DNA of 64,000 nt, from NCBI GenBank assembly GCA_049290495.1, contig JBATNV010000200.1:83783-147782 (forward strand), given 5' to 3'. A model generated the notes under the pieces. It was not told the origin of the DNA and did no database searches. It was given only the letters and a program-made list of their open reading frames with translations. Shown here piece by piece: positions 1 to 8,559 of the stretch; position 1 is the stretch's first letter; every line of letters starts with the position of its first letter. The position numbers and the translations under genes are program-made. Source of the stretch: SHZI01 sp049290495 (GTDB taxonomy: Bacteria; Pseudomonadota; Gammaproteobacteria; Steroidobacterales; GCA-2729495).

Positions 1-907
1 GTTTCTGCGCGTCTCCAGTCTGCACGAGATTTACTACGAACAGTGCGGTAACCCGCGGGGCAAGCCAGCCATTTTTCTGCACGGTGGACCTGGTGGCGGT
101 GGCGACACGACACCGCGGCGTTTTTTTGATCCGGCCCGTTACCGGATCATCCTGCTCGATCAGCGCGGTTGCGGTCGCAGTCGCCCGCATGCCGAGCTGC
201 GTGAGAACACCACCTGGGACCTTATCGCCGATATCGAAGCCCTGCGCGAAAAGCTCGGTATTGATCGCTGGCTGGTTTTCGGCGGTTCATGGGGCAGCAC
301 GCTGGCGCTCTTTTACGCCGAAAAATACCCGCAACGGATCAGCGAACTGGTGCTGCGCGGTATTTTTCTGCTGCGCGACAAGGAAATCGCCTGGTTTTAC
401 CAGTACGGTGCGAGCGAAATCTTTCCGGATGCCTGGGAGCGATATCTCAACTTCATACCCGCGGCCGAGCGCGGTGATCTGCTGCATGCCTATCATCGCC
501 GCCTGACCGGCGCCGATCCGGCGCTGGCGCGCGAAGCCGCCAGGATATGGTCAATCTGGGAAGGGAGCACGAGCCACCTGCGGGATACCGGTTCGACGGT
601 AGAGCGTTTCGGTGCCGAGCAGTTCTCGCTGGCCTTCGCACGCATCGAGGCACACTACTTCGTCAATCAGGCATTTACAGAATATCCCGACCAGATCCTG
701 CGTGATATCGACCGAATCCGGCATATTCCCGCAGTTATCGTTCAGGGCCGCTATGACATCGTGTGTCCGATGACCAGCGCCTGGGATCTGCACAAGGCAT
801 GGCCGGAAGCCCGGCTCCAGATCGTACCGGATGCGGGGCATTCGGCCTTTGAGCCGGGTATCGTGCACGAGCTGATCACCGCAACAGACGTGTTTTCGGG
901 CAACTGA
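1..907 (+). CDS. pip: proline iminopeptidase, 5'-truncated by the window edge
   Basis: Open from the first base in the frame that ends at the stop at 905-907, so the N-terminus lies outside the window. It is an alpha/beta-hydrolase of peptidase family S33 that removes N-terminal proline from peptides in the cytoplasm. Seen: the oxyanion-hole motif HGGPGGG near the visible start, the DQRGCGRS strand typical of this family, the nucleophile elbow GGSWGS at about nt 280-300, a C-terminal acid in GRYDIVCP and the catalytic His in AGHSAFE. The HGGPGGG and DQRG signatures separate it from general hydrolases. The stop is 19 nt before the dihydroorotase start, so the two are probably co-transcribed, although no metabolic link is obvious. 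Confidence 0.9.
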   Translation, partial: FLRVSSLHEIYYEQCGNPRGKPAIFLHGGPGGGGDTTPRRFFDPARYRIILLDQRGCGRSRPHAELRENTTWDLIADIEALREKLGIDRWLVFGGSWGSTLALFYAEKYPQRISELVLRGIFLLRDKEIAWFYQYGASEIFPDAWERYLNFIPAAERGDLLHAYHRRLTGADPALAREAARIWSIWEGSTSHLRDTGSTVERFGAEQFSLAFARIEAHYFVNQAFTEYPDQILRDIDRIRHIPAVIVQGRYDIVCPMTSAWDLHKAWPEARLQIVPDAGHSAFEPGIVHELITATDVFSGN

Positions 908-926
908 AGGCCAGGCGACCCTATAT

Positions 927-2276
927 ATGAATGACCAGACCCTGCTCATCACCAATGCGCTCATCTGCAACGAAGGCCGGGTCGTTGCCGGTGATGTACT
1001 GATTCGCCGCGGGCGTATCGAGAAGGTGGCGCGGGAGATTCCGGCAGGACGGGTGGACCGGATCCTGGATGCGGGCGGCAAGTATCTGTTGCCGGGTTTC
1101 ATCGACGACCAGGTGCATTTTCGTGAACCGGGCCTGACCCACAAGGCCACCATCAGCACCGAATCAGCAGCAGCGGTGGCCGGCGGCATCACCAGTTACA
1201 TGGACATGCCAAATACCATTCCGAATGTCACCAGCCGCCCGGTGCTGATGGACAAGTACCGCCTGGCGCGGGGCCGCTCGCATGCCAACTACTCCTTCTA
1301 TTTTGGTGCAGCGAACGACAATCTGGACGAAATTCGCGCGCTGCGGCCCGGCGACTGCTGTGCGGTAAAGATGTTCATGGGCTCATCCACCGGCAATATG
1401 CTGGTCGATGATCCCGAGACCCTGGAGCGCATCTTCGCCGACTGTCCGATGCTGATTGCGACCCACTGCGAAGACACGCCGATGATCAAGGCGAACGAAG
1501 AGCGATACCGCCAGCAGTATGGCGAGGATGTCCCCTTTGCCGCGCATCCGCAGATCCGCTCGCCGGAGTCTGCTTACAAGTCCACTGAGCTTGCAGTGAG
1601 CCTCGCCCAACGCCATGGAGCGCGGCTGCATGTGCTGCACCTGTCGACGGCGCGTGAACTGGAGCTGTTCGCGCCGGGGGCACTCAATGGCAAGCGGATT
1701 ACCGCGGAAGTCTGCGTACACATGCTGCATTTTGACGATAGCGCGTATGCTGAACGCGGTGCGCTGATCAAGTGCAATCCGCCGATCCGCAGCGCGGCAG
1801 ACCGCAAGGCCCTGCTCGGTGGTCTGATCGACGGGCGTCTTGCGGTGATTGCCACCGACCATGCGCCGCATACGCTTGCGGAAAAGAGTGAAAAATATTT
1901 CAAGGCACCTTCCGGATTGCCGCTGGTGCAGCATGCGCTGCTCATGCTGCTGGAGCACGTGCACGATGGCACGCTGCCACTCGAGCTGATTGTCGAAAAG
2001 ACCAGTCACTCGGTTGCCGACCTGTTCGGTATCCGCGAGCGTGGCTATATTCGTGAGGGGTATTGGGCGGATCTGGTGCTGATCGATCACAGGCGACCGA
2101 CGCTGGTGCGTCGTGAAGATGTACTGTCGAAATGCGGTTGGTCGCCGTTCGAGGGCGATACCTTCCGCTCGTCCATCGTCACGACGATCGTTAACGGCGT
2201 GGTCGCTTATGAGGACGGCCGGGTTACGCCCGTCATCGCCGGACAGCGACTGGACTGCGGTGGAGCACACGGTTGA
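927..2276 (+). CDS. pyrC: dihydroorotase, QxH subtype
   Basis: A 449-residue amidohydrolase that interconverts N-carbamoyl-L-aspartate and dihydroorotate in pyrimidine synthesis. Seen: PGFIDDQVHFREPG (about residues 54-67), a Lys in CAVKMFMGSS that matches the carboxylated bridging lysine, metal-site histidines in ATHCED and LHVLHLSTA, and the catalytic Asp in IATDHAPH. The usual HxH metal motif reads QxH here. I recall the same substitution in Bacteroidetes and some Xanthomonad dihydroorotases, so it probably marks a subfamily and not a dead enzyme. Length and the C-terminal GWSPFEG motif fit class I-like dihydroorotases. The stop overlaps the next start (TGATG), implying translational coupling to the NAD(P)-binding protein. 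Confidence 0.9.
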   Translation: MNDQTLLITNALICNEGRVVAGDVLIRRGRIEKVAREIPAGRVDRILDAGGKYLLPGFIDDQVHFREPGLTHKATISTESAAAVAGGITSYMDMPNTIPNVTSRPVLMDKYRLARGRSHANYSFYFGAANDNLDEIRALRPGDCCAVKMFMGSSTGNMLVDDPETLERIFADCPMLIATHCEDTPMIKANEERYRQQYGEDVPFAAHPQIRSPESAYKSTELAVSLAQRHGARLHVLHLSTARELELFAPGALNGKRITAEVCVHMLHFDDSAYAERGALIKCNPPIRSAADRKALLGGLIDGRLAVIATDHAPHTLAEKSEKYFKAPSGLPLVQHALLMLLEHVHDGTLPLELIVEKTSHSVADLFGIRERGYIREGYWADLVLIDHRRPTLVRREDVLSKCGWSPFEGDTFRSSIVTTIVNGVVAYEDGRVTPVIAGQRLDCGGAHG

Positions 2277-3055
2277 TGAGGTATCCAAAGATGACGATAT
2301 TTCTCGGTGTAGTCCTCGTGCTGCTGGCCTGGTTGCTGATTTCCGGTATCGAGGGCAAACGGGAAATAGCTGCATTGAGTCCACCGGCAGCGACGCCGGG
2401 TACCGGTGCCGTGCTGGTCATCGGTGGCACGCGGGCCTCGGGCCTTGAGGTGGTGCGCCTTCTGCGTGCACGGGGTGATGAGGTGGCGGTACTGGTTCGG
2501 CCGGAATCGGATGGCAGTGCAGCAGAGCAGCTGGGCGCACGCGTGGTGCGTGGTGATGCGATGAATCAGCCGGATATTGCCGCAGCGCTTGCAAGCGGTC
2601 AGTTCCGTGCGGTGGTCTCGACGCTGGGCGCACGCGCCGTAAAGGGTGCGCGACCTGATTTTGAGGGCAACCGTAACGCGATAGATGCCGCCCGTTCGGC
2701 CGGTGTCCCGCGCTTTGTGCTGGTTACCGTGATCGGTGCAGGTGATTCCTATGAAGCTTCGCCGTGGATCGCGCGCCGTGTGCTCGATGCCGTAATCAAG
2801 GAAAAAACCAAGGCCGAGGACTACCTGAAGACCAGCGGCCTCGACTACACGATCATTCGCCCGGGCGGACTGATGGACAAAGACGCGCAGGGCAGGGCTT
2901 ATCTCACCGAAGACACGCGCTCGATGAGCTGGATTCGTCGCGCTGATCTGGCGCGCCTCGTCGTGCAGGCGCTAGATGATCCGCGTGCAATCGGCAAGAC
3001 TTACCACGCTTTTGATCCGGACCGGACCCGCTTCTGGTCGATTCCTGCCAATTGA
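2276..3055 (+). CDS. NAD(P)H-binding SDR-like protein with N-terminal membrane anchor
   Basis: About 259 residues. The N-terminus has one hydrophobic segment (FLGVVLVLLAWLLISG) that should anchor it in the inner membrane. A Rossmann domain follows: VLVIGGTRASGLEVVRLLRARGDEV is split over a GxxxxxG nucleotide-binding loop, then VLVRPESD and VVSTLGA, and a C-terminal YTIIRPGGLMD. This is the NmrA/NAD(P)-binding 10 pattern of atypical short-chain dehydrogenases, many of which lack the YxxxK catalytic pair. The substrate is unknown. ATG at 2276 overlaps the dihydroorotase stop; an in-frame TTG at 2273 is less likely. Its role may be redox-linked or regulatory, and I cannot say more from sequence. 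Confidence 0.8.
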   Translation: MRYPKMTIFLGVVLVLLAWLLISGIEGKREIAALSPPAATPGTGAVLVIGGTRASGLEVVRLLRARGDEVAVLVRPESDGSAAEQLGARVVRGDAMNQPDIAAALASGQFRAVVSTLGARAVKGARPDFEGNRNAIDAARSAGVPRFVLVTVIGAGDSYEASPWIARRVLDAVIKEKTKAEDYLKTSGLDYTIIRPGGLMDKDAQGRAYLTEDTRSMSWIRRADLARLVVQALDDPRAIGKTYHAFDPDRTRFWSIPAN

Positions 3056-3148
3056 AAAGTGCGGGCATGTTTTTGCGGAGATTCAGGTAATTTGAGTGGT
3101 ATCGAATCAGGTCGCGGCTGGCTTGCCCAGGTCGCGGGAAATCCCGAT

Positions 3149-3175
3149 TTGCTTTCAGGGTCGGCTATGTATAAT
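3149..3175 (+). promoter_or_regulatory. sigma70-type promoter of the 2-oxoacid oxidoreductase cluster
   Basis: A perfect -10 TATAAT at 3170-3175 with a TTGCTT -35-like element at 3149-3154. The 15-bp spacing is short. The expected start point near 3182 would leave a 5' UTR of about 65 nt before the GTG at 3247, which argues against the more upstream in-frame start at 3187. A short palindrome CGGGAAATCCCG lies just upstream (around 3135-3146). Confidence 0.5.
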
Positions 3176-3246
3176 CACGCCTCTCGTTGGCCCGGGCATG
3201 GCCCGGATCGTTGCCGGTCACGGCAACAATTTATCCGGAAATCGAC

Positions 3247-5091
3247 GTGACAGCGTCTCCTCCTGCCAGCGGCAAGATGCCGCCGACCGACACTAAAAAT
3301 CCCGACTACTTCCACAGGGTTGTGGACTGCCAGTGGGCATGCCCTGCGCATACCGATGTGCCAGGCTATATCCGGCTGATTGCACAGGGAAAGTACACAG
3401 AAGCCTACATGCTGAACCGGGAATCCAATGTGTTCCCCGGCATTCTCGGGCGTGTCTGTGACCGTCCCTGTGAACCGGCATGCCGACGCGGTCGGGTTGA
3501 AGAAAAACCCGTTGCGATCTGCCGCCTCAAACGCGTCGCAGCAGACCTTGCCGATGACTATTCCGCTTTCCTGCCCAAAGCGCCGGCGCAGAAGAACGGC
3601 AAGCGCGTGGCCTGCATCGGTGCTGGCCCGGTCTCGCTGACGGTCGCCAATGACCTGCTGCCGCTGGGCTATGAAGTAGTGATCTTCGAGGGCCTGGAGG
3701 TGCCGGGTGGGCTGATGCGCTCGAACATCCCGTCTTTCCGGCTGCCTGCCGATGTGCTGGATCGCGAGATCGGCGACATCGTCGGGATGGGCGCAGACTT
3801 AAGGCTTGGTCAGCGCATCGAAAGCCTGCGCAAGCTGCTCGGTGAGGGTTTCGACGCGATCTTCGTCGGTACCGGTGCGCCGCACGGCAAGGAACTGAAG
3901 CTAGCCGGGCGCTACGATGACCCGGCCCATGTGCATATCGGTATCGCCTGGCTCGAGTCGGTCGCTTTCGAGCATATCAAGGCCATTGGCGAGAAGGTGC
4001 TGATTATCGGTGTTGGCAACACCGCGATGGACTGCTGCCGCACCTCGATGCGACTCGGCGCGAAAGATGTCAAGGTCATCGCCCGCAAGCCGCGCCAGTT
4101 CTTCAAGGCCTCACCCTGGGAACTTGAGGATGCCGAGGAAGAGCACGTCGACATCGTGGTCAACCGTTCGCCAAAGGCTTTTGTCAGCGAGAACGGCAAG
4201 CTCAAGGGCATGCTGTTCGACATCATGGAATATGAGTTCGACGCCAGGGGTCGTATCACTGCTGAGAAGATCACCGGTGAAGAGTTCATGCCGGCGGATG
4301 ATATCGTGCTGGCCATCGGTCAGGAGAATGCATTTCCCTGGATCGAGCGCGATCTCGATATCGAGTTCGACAAGTGGAGCGTACCGGTTGTCGACAAAGT
4401 CACCTTCCACTCCACGCGGCCTGGAGTCTTCTTCGGCGGCGACGCCGCATTTGGTCCGAAGAACATCATCTGGGCTGTCGAGCAGGGCCATCAGGCTGCC
4501 ATCTCTATCCATAAATATTGTCAGGGCGAAGACCTGACAGATCGTCTTCCTGACGGCATGACGCTGCAGAGTTCCAAAATGGGTATGCACGAATGGGCAT
4601 ACAGCAACAACTACAACAGCGTTGAGCGACGGCTCGTCCCGCAAGTGGGGCTCAAGGAGCGTTTCAGGAAGCTGAATATCGAGGTCGAGCTGGGCTATAC
4701 GCCCGAGCAGTTCACCGCCGAGGTCGAGCGCTGCCTTAATTGCGATATACAGACGGTATTCATTGAAAAGCTCTGTATCGAGTGTGATGCCTGCATAGAC
4801 ATCTGTCCGACCGACTGTCTGACGATGACGGCACCCGGTACCGAGGCTGACCTGCGTACGCGGCTGACTGCGCCGGCAAAGAATAACGACGAACCGCTGT
4901 ATGTGTCCGGCCCGCTGCCACAGACCCAGCGCGTGATGGTCAAGGATGAGGATCTCTGCGTGCATTGCGGGCTCTGCGCCGAGCGCTGCCCGACTGCAGC
5001 CTGGGACATGCAGGAGTTCAACCTGCTGCGGCCACACGCCATCGATCAGGTTACACCGCCGGCGCGCCGCGACCGAAAATTCGGTACCTGA
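3247..5091 (+). CDS. GltD-like FAD/NAD(P) oxidoreductase with 4Fe-4S domains (KorC-like)
   Basis: A 614-residue iron-sulfur flavoprotein that probably passes electrons between NAD(P) and the alpha/beta 2-oxoacid oxidoreductase encoded next. Seen from the GTG start: N-terminal Cys-rich segment (DCQWACPAH at about 27-35, CDRPCEPAC at about 71-79) as in glutamate synthase small subunits; FAD-binding IGAGPVSL at about 124-131, where the usual GPAGL is GPVSL; NAD(P)-binding GVGNTAMD; FAD-binding GGDAAFG; then two C-terminal ferredoxin clusters, CIECDACIDICP from about 510 and CVHCGLCAERCP from about 571. GTG at 3247 is chosen because the predicted transcript starts near 3182; ATG at 3277 is also possible. 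An equivalent flavoprotein subunit is described in the 2-oxoglutarate:NADP oxidoreductase of aromatic-degrading Azoarcus/Thauera. The physiological direction here is not known. Confidence 0.87.
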   Translation: MTASPPASGKMPPTDTKNPDYFHRVVDCQWACPAHTDVPGYIRLIAQGKYTEAYMLNRESNVFPGILGRVCDRPCEPACRRGRVEEKPVAICRLKRVAADLADDYSAFLPKAPAQKNGKRVACIGAGPVSLTVANDLLPLGYEVVIFEGLEVPGGLMRSNIPSFRLPADVLDREIGDIVGMGADLRLGQRIESLRKLLGEGFDAIFVGTGAPHGKELKLAGRYDDPAHVHIGIAWLESVAFEHIKAIGEKVLIIGVGNTAMDCCRTSMRLGAKDVKVIARKPRQFFKASPWELEDAEEEHVDIVVNRSPKAFVSENGKLKGMLFDIMEYEFDARGRITAEKITGEEFMPADDIVLAIGQENAFPWIERDLDIEFDKWSVPVVDKVTFHSTRPGVFFGGDAAFGPKNIIWAVEQGHQAAISIHKYCQGEDLTDRLPDGMTLQSSKMGMHEWAYSNNYNSVERRLVPQVGLKERFRKLNIEVELGYTPEQFTAEVERCLNCDIQTVFIEKLCIECDACIDICPTDCLTMTAPGTEADLRTRLTAPAKNNDEPLYVSGPLPQTQRVMVKDEDLCVHCGLCAERCPTAAWDMQEFNLLRPHAIDQVTPPARRDRKFGT

Positions 5092-5162
5092 GCCAGGCCC
5101 AAACACCCTTTCTTCAACCGCTGTCCGAGACAGCGACTTCCAGCACGCGAAGGTCAGGCTAC

Positions 5163-6983
5163 ATGAGCAGCTTTGCTAAAGGTCCTAAAGACAACGACTT
5201 TACGGTCAGGATCGCCAACGTGAACGGTACCGGCTCGGCCAGTGCCAATGCGATGCTGATGAAAGCGCTGTTTCGTATGGGTATCCCGGTCTGCGGCAAG
5301 AACTACTTTCCGTCGAACATCCAGGGACTGCCAACCTGGTACGAGATCCGTGCCAGCGGTCACGGGCACCTCGCCCGCTCCGGACGGGTCGACGTGATGG
5401 TGGCGATGAACGCCGAGACCTATGCCCGCGACCATGCGTGTATCGCGGCCGGCGGTTACCTGATCTACGACTCGACCTGGCCGCGCAGCCAGCAGTTCAA
5501 TCGCACCGATATCACCGTTCTGGGCGTGCCGCTGTCCCGTATCTGTAATGAAAACTTTGCCCAGGCCCGTTCGCGGATCCTGATGAAGAACATCATGTAT
5601 GTGGGCGTGCTGGCTGCGCTGCTCGATATGGACATGCAGGTCATCAAGGGTCTGCTTAACGAGCAGTTCGCCGCCAAGGCCAGCCTGCTTGACGCCAACC
5701 AGAAGGCGATCGACCTGGGTTACGCATACGCCAAAGAGAATTTCAGCTGTCCGCTGGCGTTTCGCGCGGTGCCCATCGACCAGACCCGCGATCACATCAT
5801 GATCGATGGCAACGCGACCTCTGCGCTCGGTTGCGTCTACGCAGGCGCGACTGTCGGTGCCTGGTATCCGATCACGCCATCGACATCGATCATGGATAAC
5901 TTCAAGAAGTTCTGTGACAAGTATCGCAAGGATCCGGAGACCGGCAAATCGAACTTCTGCATTATCCAGGCAGAAGACGAGCTGGCTGCGATCGGCATGG
6001 TGCTGGGCGCTGGCTGGAACGGCGCACGCTCATTCACGCCAACCAGCGGTCCCGGAATTTCACTGATGAGCGAGTTTCTGGGCTACGGATACTTTACCGA
6101 AATTCCCGCCGTGCTCTTCGATGTGCAGCGTTGCGGCCCCTCTACTGGTATGCCGACACGCACCCAGCAGGCAGACCTGATGTCCTGTGCCTATGCATCG
6201 CATGGCGACACGCGGCATGTACTGTTGTTCCCGGCCAATCCGGAAGAAGCTTTCTACCACGCCGTACAGGCCTTTGATCTGGCCGAGCGGTTGCAGACGC
6301 CGGTGATCGTCCTGATCGATCTCGATATCGGCATGAACGACTGGATGTGCCGTGATCTGCAATGGGATGATGCGTATCAGCCGGATCGCGGCAAGGTTCT
6401 GACTGCCGAGCAGATCGCCGCGCTGCCGAAGTTCAATCGTTATCTGGACGTGGATGGTGACGGCATTGCCGCGCGCACCCTGCCCGGTACGCACCCGAAG
6501 GGCGCGTACTTCACCCGCGGTTCCGGCCACAACATGTATGGCGCCTATACGGAAGATGCCGGTGAGTACAAGGCGGTTGTAGATCGCCTGCTGCTGAAGT
6601 TCGAGACGGCGAAGCAGCTGGTGCCGCAGGCGGAGATTCATGCGTCTGACAAGACGAGGCTCGGCTTCATCACCATCGGCTCCAGCGACAATGCGGTAAA
6701 GGAAGCGCGTGCCGTCCTCGCTGCAGCCGGCGTCAATATCAACTACCTGCGCGTCAAGGGCTTCCCTTTCGGCAAGGAAGTACAGGACTACATCGACAGT
6801 CACGAGCGCATCTACGTCGTGGAGCAGAACCGTGATGCCCAGCTGCGCAGCATGCTGATGCTGGAGACGCGTGTGGACCCCAACAAGCTGGTGCCCGTAC
6901 TTCACTATGATGGCCTGCCGATACTGGCCGCTACCGTAATCGATGGCGTCAACCAGGATCTGGCCAGAGGTAAGGCAGCATGA
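5163..6983 (+). CDS. korA: 2-oxoacid:acceptor oxidoreductase, fused gamma-alpha subunit (KorA-like)
   Basis: 606 residues. The N-terminal third (about 15-190) is the gamma domain, with the GTGSASANAMLMKAL start typical of pyruvate/2-oxoglutarate ferredoxin oxidoreductases. The rest is the alpha (pyrimidine-binding) domain, recognised by GAWYPITPSTSIMD, AEDELAAIGMVLGAG, RSFTPTSGPGISLMSE and QRCGPSTGMPTRTQQADL. With the beta subunit it decarboxylates a 2-oxoacid to an acyl-CoA and reduces an iron-sulfur acceptor. The fused gamma-alpha arrangement and the YPITPST motif suggest 2-oxoglutarate, but substrate cannot be proven from sequence. ATG 5163 is preceded by AAGG at a usable distance; an open frame continues upstream to 4965 but overlaps the preceding gene and is non-homologous. 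The stop overlaps the beta-subunit start (ATGA). Confidence 0.9.
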   Translation: MSSFAKGPKDNDFTVRIANVNGTGSASANAMLMKALFRMGIPVCGKNYFPSNIQGLPTWYEIRASGHGHLARSGRVDVMVAMNAETYARDHACIAAGGYLIYDSTWPRSQQFNRTDITVLGVPLSRICNENFAQARSRILMKNIMYVGVLAALLDMDMQVIKGLLNEQFAAKASLLDANQKAIDLGYAYAKENFSCPLAFRAVPIDQTRDHIMIDGNATSALGCVYAGATVGAWYPITPSTSIMDNFKKFCDKYRKDPETGKSNFCIIQAEDELAAIGMVLGAGWNGARSFTPTSGPGISLMSEFLGYGYFTEIPAVLFDVQRCGPSTGMPTRTQQADLMSCAYASHGDTRHVLLFPANPEEAFYHAVQAFDLAERLQTPVIVLIDLDIGMNDWMCRDLQWDDAYQPDRGKVLTAEQIAALPKFNRYLDVDGDGIAARTLPGTHPKGAYFTRGSGHNMYGAYTEDAGEYKAVVDRLLLKFETAKQLVPQAEIHASDKTRLGFITIGSSDNAVKEARAVLAAAGVNINYLRVKGFPFGKEVQDYIDSHERIYVVEQNRDAQLRSMLMLETRVDPNKLVPVLHYDGLPILAATVIDGVNQDLARGKAA

Positions 6984-8035
6984 GCTACATCGGCAAACCA
7001 AAGGTTGCTCATCCGGGCCTCCCGCGTAACGAGCTGAACCTGACCGTTCGTGACTATGAGGGCGGCATGTCCACGCTGTGTGCCGGCTGTGGCCACGATT
7101 CAATCACTGGTGCGATTACGCAGGCGATTTTTGAACTGTCGATTCCGCCGCACCGGCTTGCGAAGCTGTCCGGTATCGGCTGTTCATCGAAGACCCCGGC
7201 CTATTTCGCCAGTGCCTCACATGGATTCAATACGGTCCATGGGCGTATGCCTTCTGTGGTCAGCGGTGCCAATGCGGCAAACAAGGATCTCCACTATATC
7301 GGTGTGTCGGGCGACGGCGACTCGCTGTCCATCGGTCTCGGCCAGTTCATGCATGCTGTGCGCCGCAATCTCAACATGCTCTACATCATCGAGAACAACG
7401 GTGTGTACGGGCTGACCAAGGGCCAGTTTTCCGCTTCCGCCGATGTCGGTTCGACCGCCAAGAAAGGTGAGGCAAACCAGCAGCCGCCGATTGATCCCGT
7501 ACTGACCCTGTTGTCGATGGGTGCGACCTACATCGCGCGCAGCTTCTCCGGCGACCGTGAGCAGCTTGTGACGCTGATCAAGGCCGGTCTCCGGCACCGC
7601 GGGCTGGCAATGATCGACGTGATCTCGCCCTGTGTGACCTTCAATAATCATGAAGGCTCAACCAAGAGCTACGAGTTCACGCGCGAGCACGCGCATGCGG
7701 CGAACTATCCGGACTTCGTACCGCCGGCGAAAGAAATCCGTGCTGACTATGCAGCCGGCGAGGCGATGCCGGTCGAGATGCACGATGGCAGCCGGATCGT
7801 GCTGCGTAAAGCTGATGGTGCCTATGACCCTACCGATTCGGTGGCGGCATATCAGTACATACACAAGCACCGCGCCCTCGGGGAAATCGTAACCGGGCTC
7901 ATCTATATCGATGAGAGCAAGCCGGAAATGCACGAACTTGCCAATACGCCCCCGGAAGCGCTTGCGACGCTGCCCTATGCGAAGCTTTGCCCGGGCAAAA
8001 AGGCGCTCGCGTCCATACAAGGTCGGTATCGTTAG
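6980..8035 (+). CDS. korB: 2-oxoacid:acceptor oxidoreductase, beta (thiamine-diphosphate) subunit (KorB-like)
   Basis: 351 residues. Seen: LCAGCGHDSITGAI near the N-terminus (Fe-S/TPP region of beta subunits), KLSGIGCSSKTPAYF, the TPP-binding GDGDSLSIG followed by NNGVYGLTKGQ, and the C-terminal DVISPCVTFN. This is the subunit that carries thiamine diphosphate and the proximal 4Fe-4S cluster. It is coupled by ATGA overlap to korA, so flavoprotein, alpha and beta form one transcription unit read from about 3182. No separate ferredoxin gene is present; the ferredoxin-like domains are on the flavoprotein. Confidence 0.92.
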   Translation: MSYIGKPKVAHPGLPRNELNLTVRDYEGGMSTLCAGCGHDSITGAITQAIFELSIPPHRLAKLSGIGCSSKTPAYFASASHGFNTVHGRMPSVVSGANAANKDLHYIGVSGDGDSLSIGLGQFMHAVRRNLNMLYIIENNGVYGLTKGQFSASADVGSTAKKGEANQQPPIDPVLTLLSMGATYIARSFSGDREQLVTLIKAGLRHRGLAMIDVISPCVTFNNHEGSTKSYEFTREHAHAANYPDFVPPAKEIRADYAAGEAMPVEMHDGSRIVLRKADGAYDPTDSVAAYQYIHKHRALGEIVTGLIYIDESKPEMHELANTPPEALATLPYAKLCPGKKALASIQGRYR

Positions 8036-8086
8036 ACCGGGGCCGCCAGCGCCGATGTTGATGCGCTTGCGGAGGGTATTTACGGC

Positions 8087-8389
8087 GTGATCCGCAAGAT
8101 CACCGCTATCAGCTACCGCCTCGGCCGCCAGATCGTCGTTGCGGTCATTGGCGGTACCCTGCTGCTGGGTGGCGTGATCATGCTGGTGACGCCGGGTCCG
8201 GGCCTCGCCGCCATGCTGGCCGGATTGGCCATTCTGGCGATTGAATTCACCTGGGCACGTATCTGGCTGCGAAAGCTGAAGGAAAGCGTCGGGCCGGCCG
8301 GCCGTGACGCTGCACAAAAGAGCTGGGTGCGATGGCGGCAGCGTTTTTTTGGCAGCCGTGGCGCCGGTAAGGAAACAGAAAAAAAATAA
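8087..8389 (+). CDS. small PGPGW-family membrane protein
   Basis: 100 residues. Two hydrophobic stretches (about 17-34 and 41-58) flank the motif LVTPGPGLA, which matches the conserved loop of the PGPGW putative transmembrane family. The C-terminus is highly basic. Function is unknown. GTG start with GGAGGG at 8071-8076, ten bases upstream. It follows korB by 51 nt and could be the last gene of that operon. Its last codons (poly-Lys, AAAAAAAATAA) coincide on the opposite strand with the U tract of the predicted small-RNA terminator, so the two features share bases. Confidence 0.75.
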   Translation: MIRKITAISYRLGRQIVVAVIGGTLLLGGVIMLVTPGPGLAAMLAGLAILAIEFTWARIWLRKLKESVGPAGRDAAQKSWVRWRQRFFGSRGAGKETEKK

Positions 8390-8432
8390 AGGGCCCGCAT
8401 GGACTCGGCTGATGCCGTAGCCAGGGGCCCTT
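8379..8432 (-). terminator. intrinsic terminator of the leftward small RNA
   Basis: On the minus strand AAGGGCCC (8432-8425) pairs with GGGCCCTT (8396-8389), with an internal GGCT/AGCC stem in the loop. It is followed by TTTATTTTTTTT (8390-8379). The T run is on the minus strand only, so this terminates leftward transcription and not the PGPGW gene. Confidence 0.75.
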
Positions 8433-8549
8433 CAGGGCGGGACTCCGAGGGGGAGTCGAAGTCCCGTCATACCAAGGCTTCAGGACTCTTTTAGTGGCGT
8501 CGCCAGGGGAAGACGGGGGTCGCGACGCCGAGAACTAAAGCACTTGATG
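8380..8549 (-). ncRNA. candidate sigma54-dependent small RNA with C-rich hairpin loops
   Basis: Predicted from sequence, not from a known family. A sigma54 promoter at 8576-8560 would start transcription near 8549 and the intrinsic terminator ends it near 8380, giving about 170 nt. Three hairpins fill the transcript. Hairpin 1: GGCGTCGC (8529-8522) pairs with GCGACGCC (8503-8496), enclosing a loop with two C-rich runs. Hairpin 2: CGGGACTTCGA (8466-8456) pairs with TCGGAGTCCCG (8448-8438), an 11-bp stem including one G-U pair, with the loop CTCCCCC. Hairpin 3 is the terminator. C-rich exposed loops are a known way for small RNAs to pair with G-rich Shine-Dalgarno sequences. No convincing open reading frame with a ribosome site lies inside. 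Divergent placement next to its presumed activator resembles qrr1-luxO. Confidence 0.7.
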
Positions 8550-8559
8550 TATATTCCTT

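Noticed and set aside
3187..3246. Upstream in-frame start of the KorC-like flavoprotein
   Set aside because: It would leave only a few bases after the predicted transcription start, and the extra 20 residues are not part of the family.
8389..8432. Hairpin after the PGPGW gene as a plus-strand terminator
   Set aside because: The T run lies on the minus strand, so it fits leftward termination. On the plus strand the hairpin is followed by TTCAGGGCGG, not by T residues.
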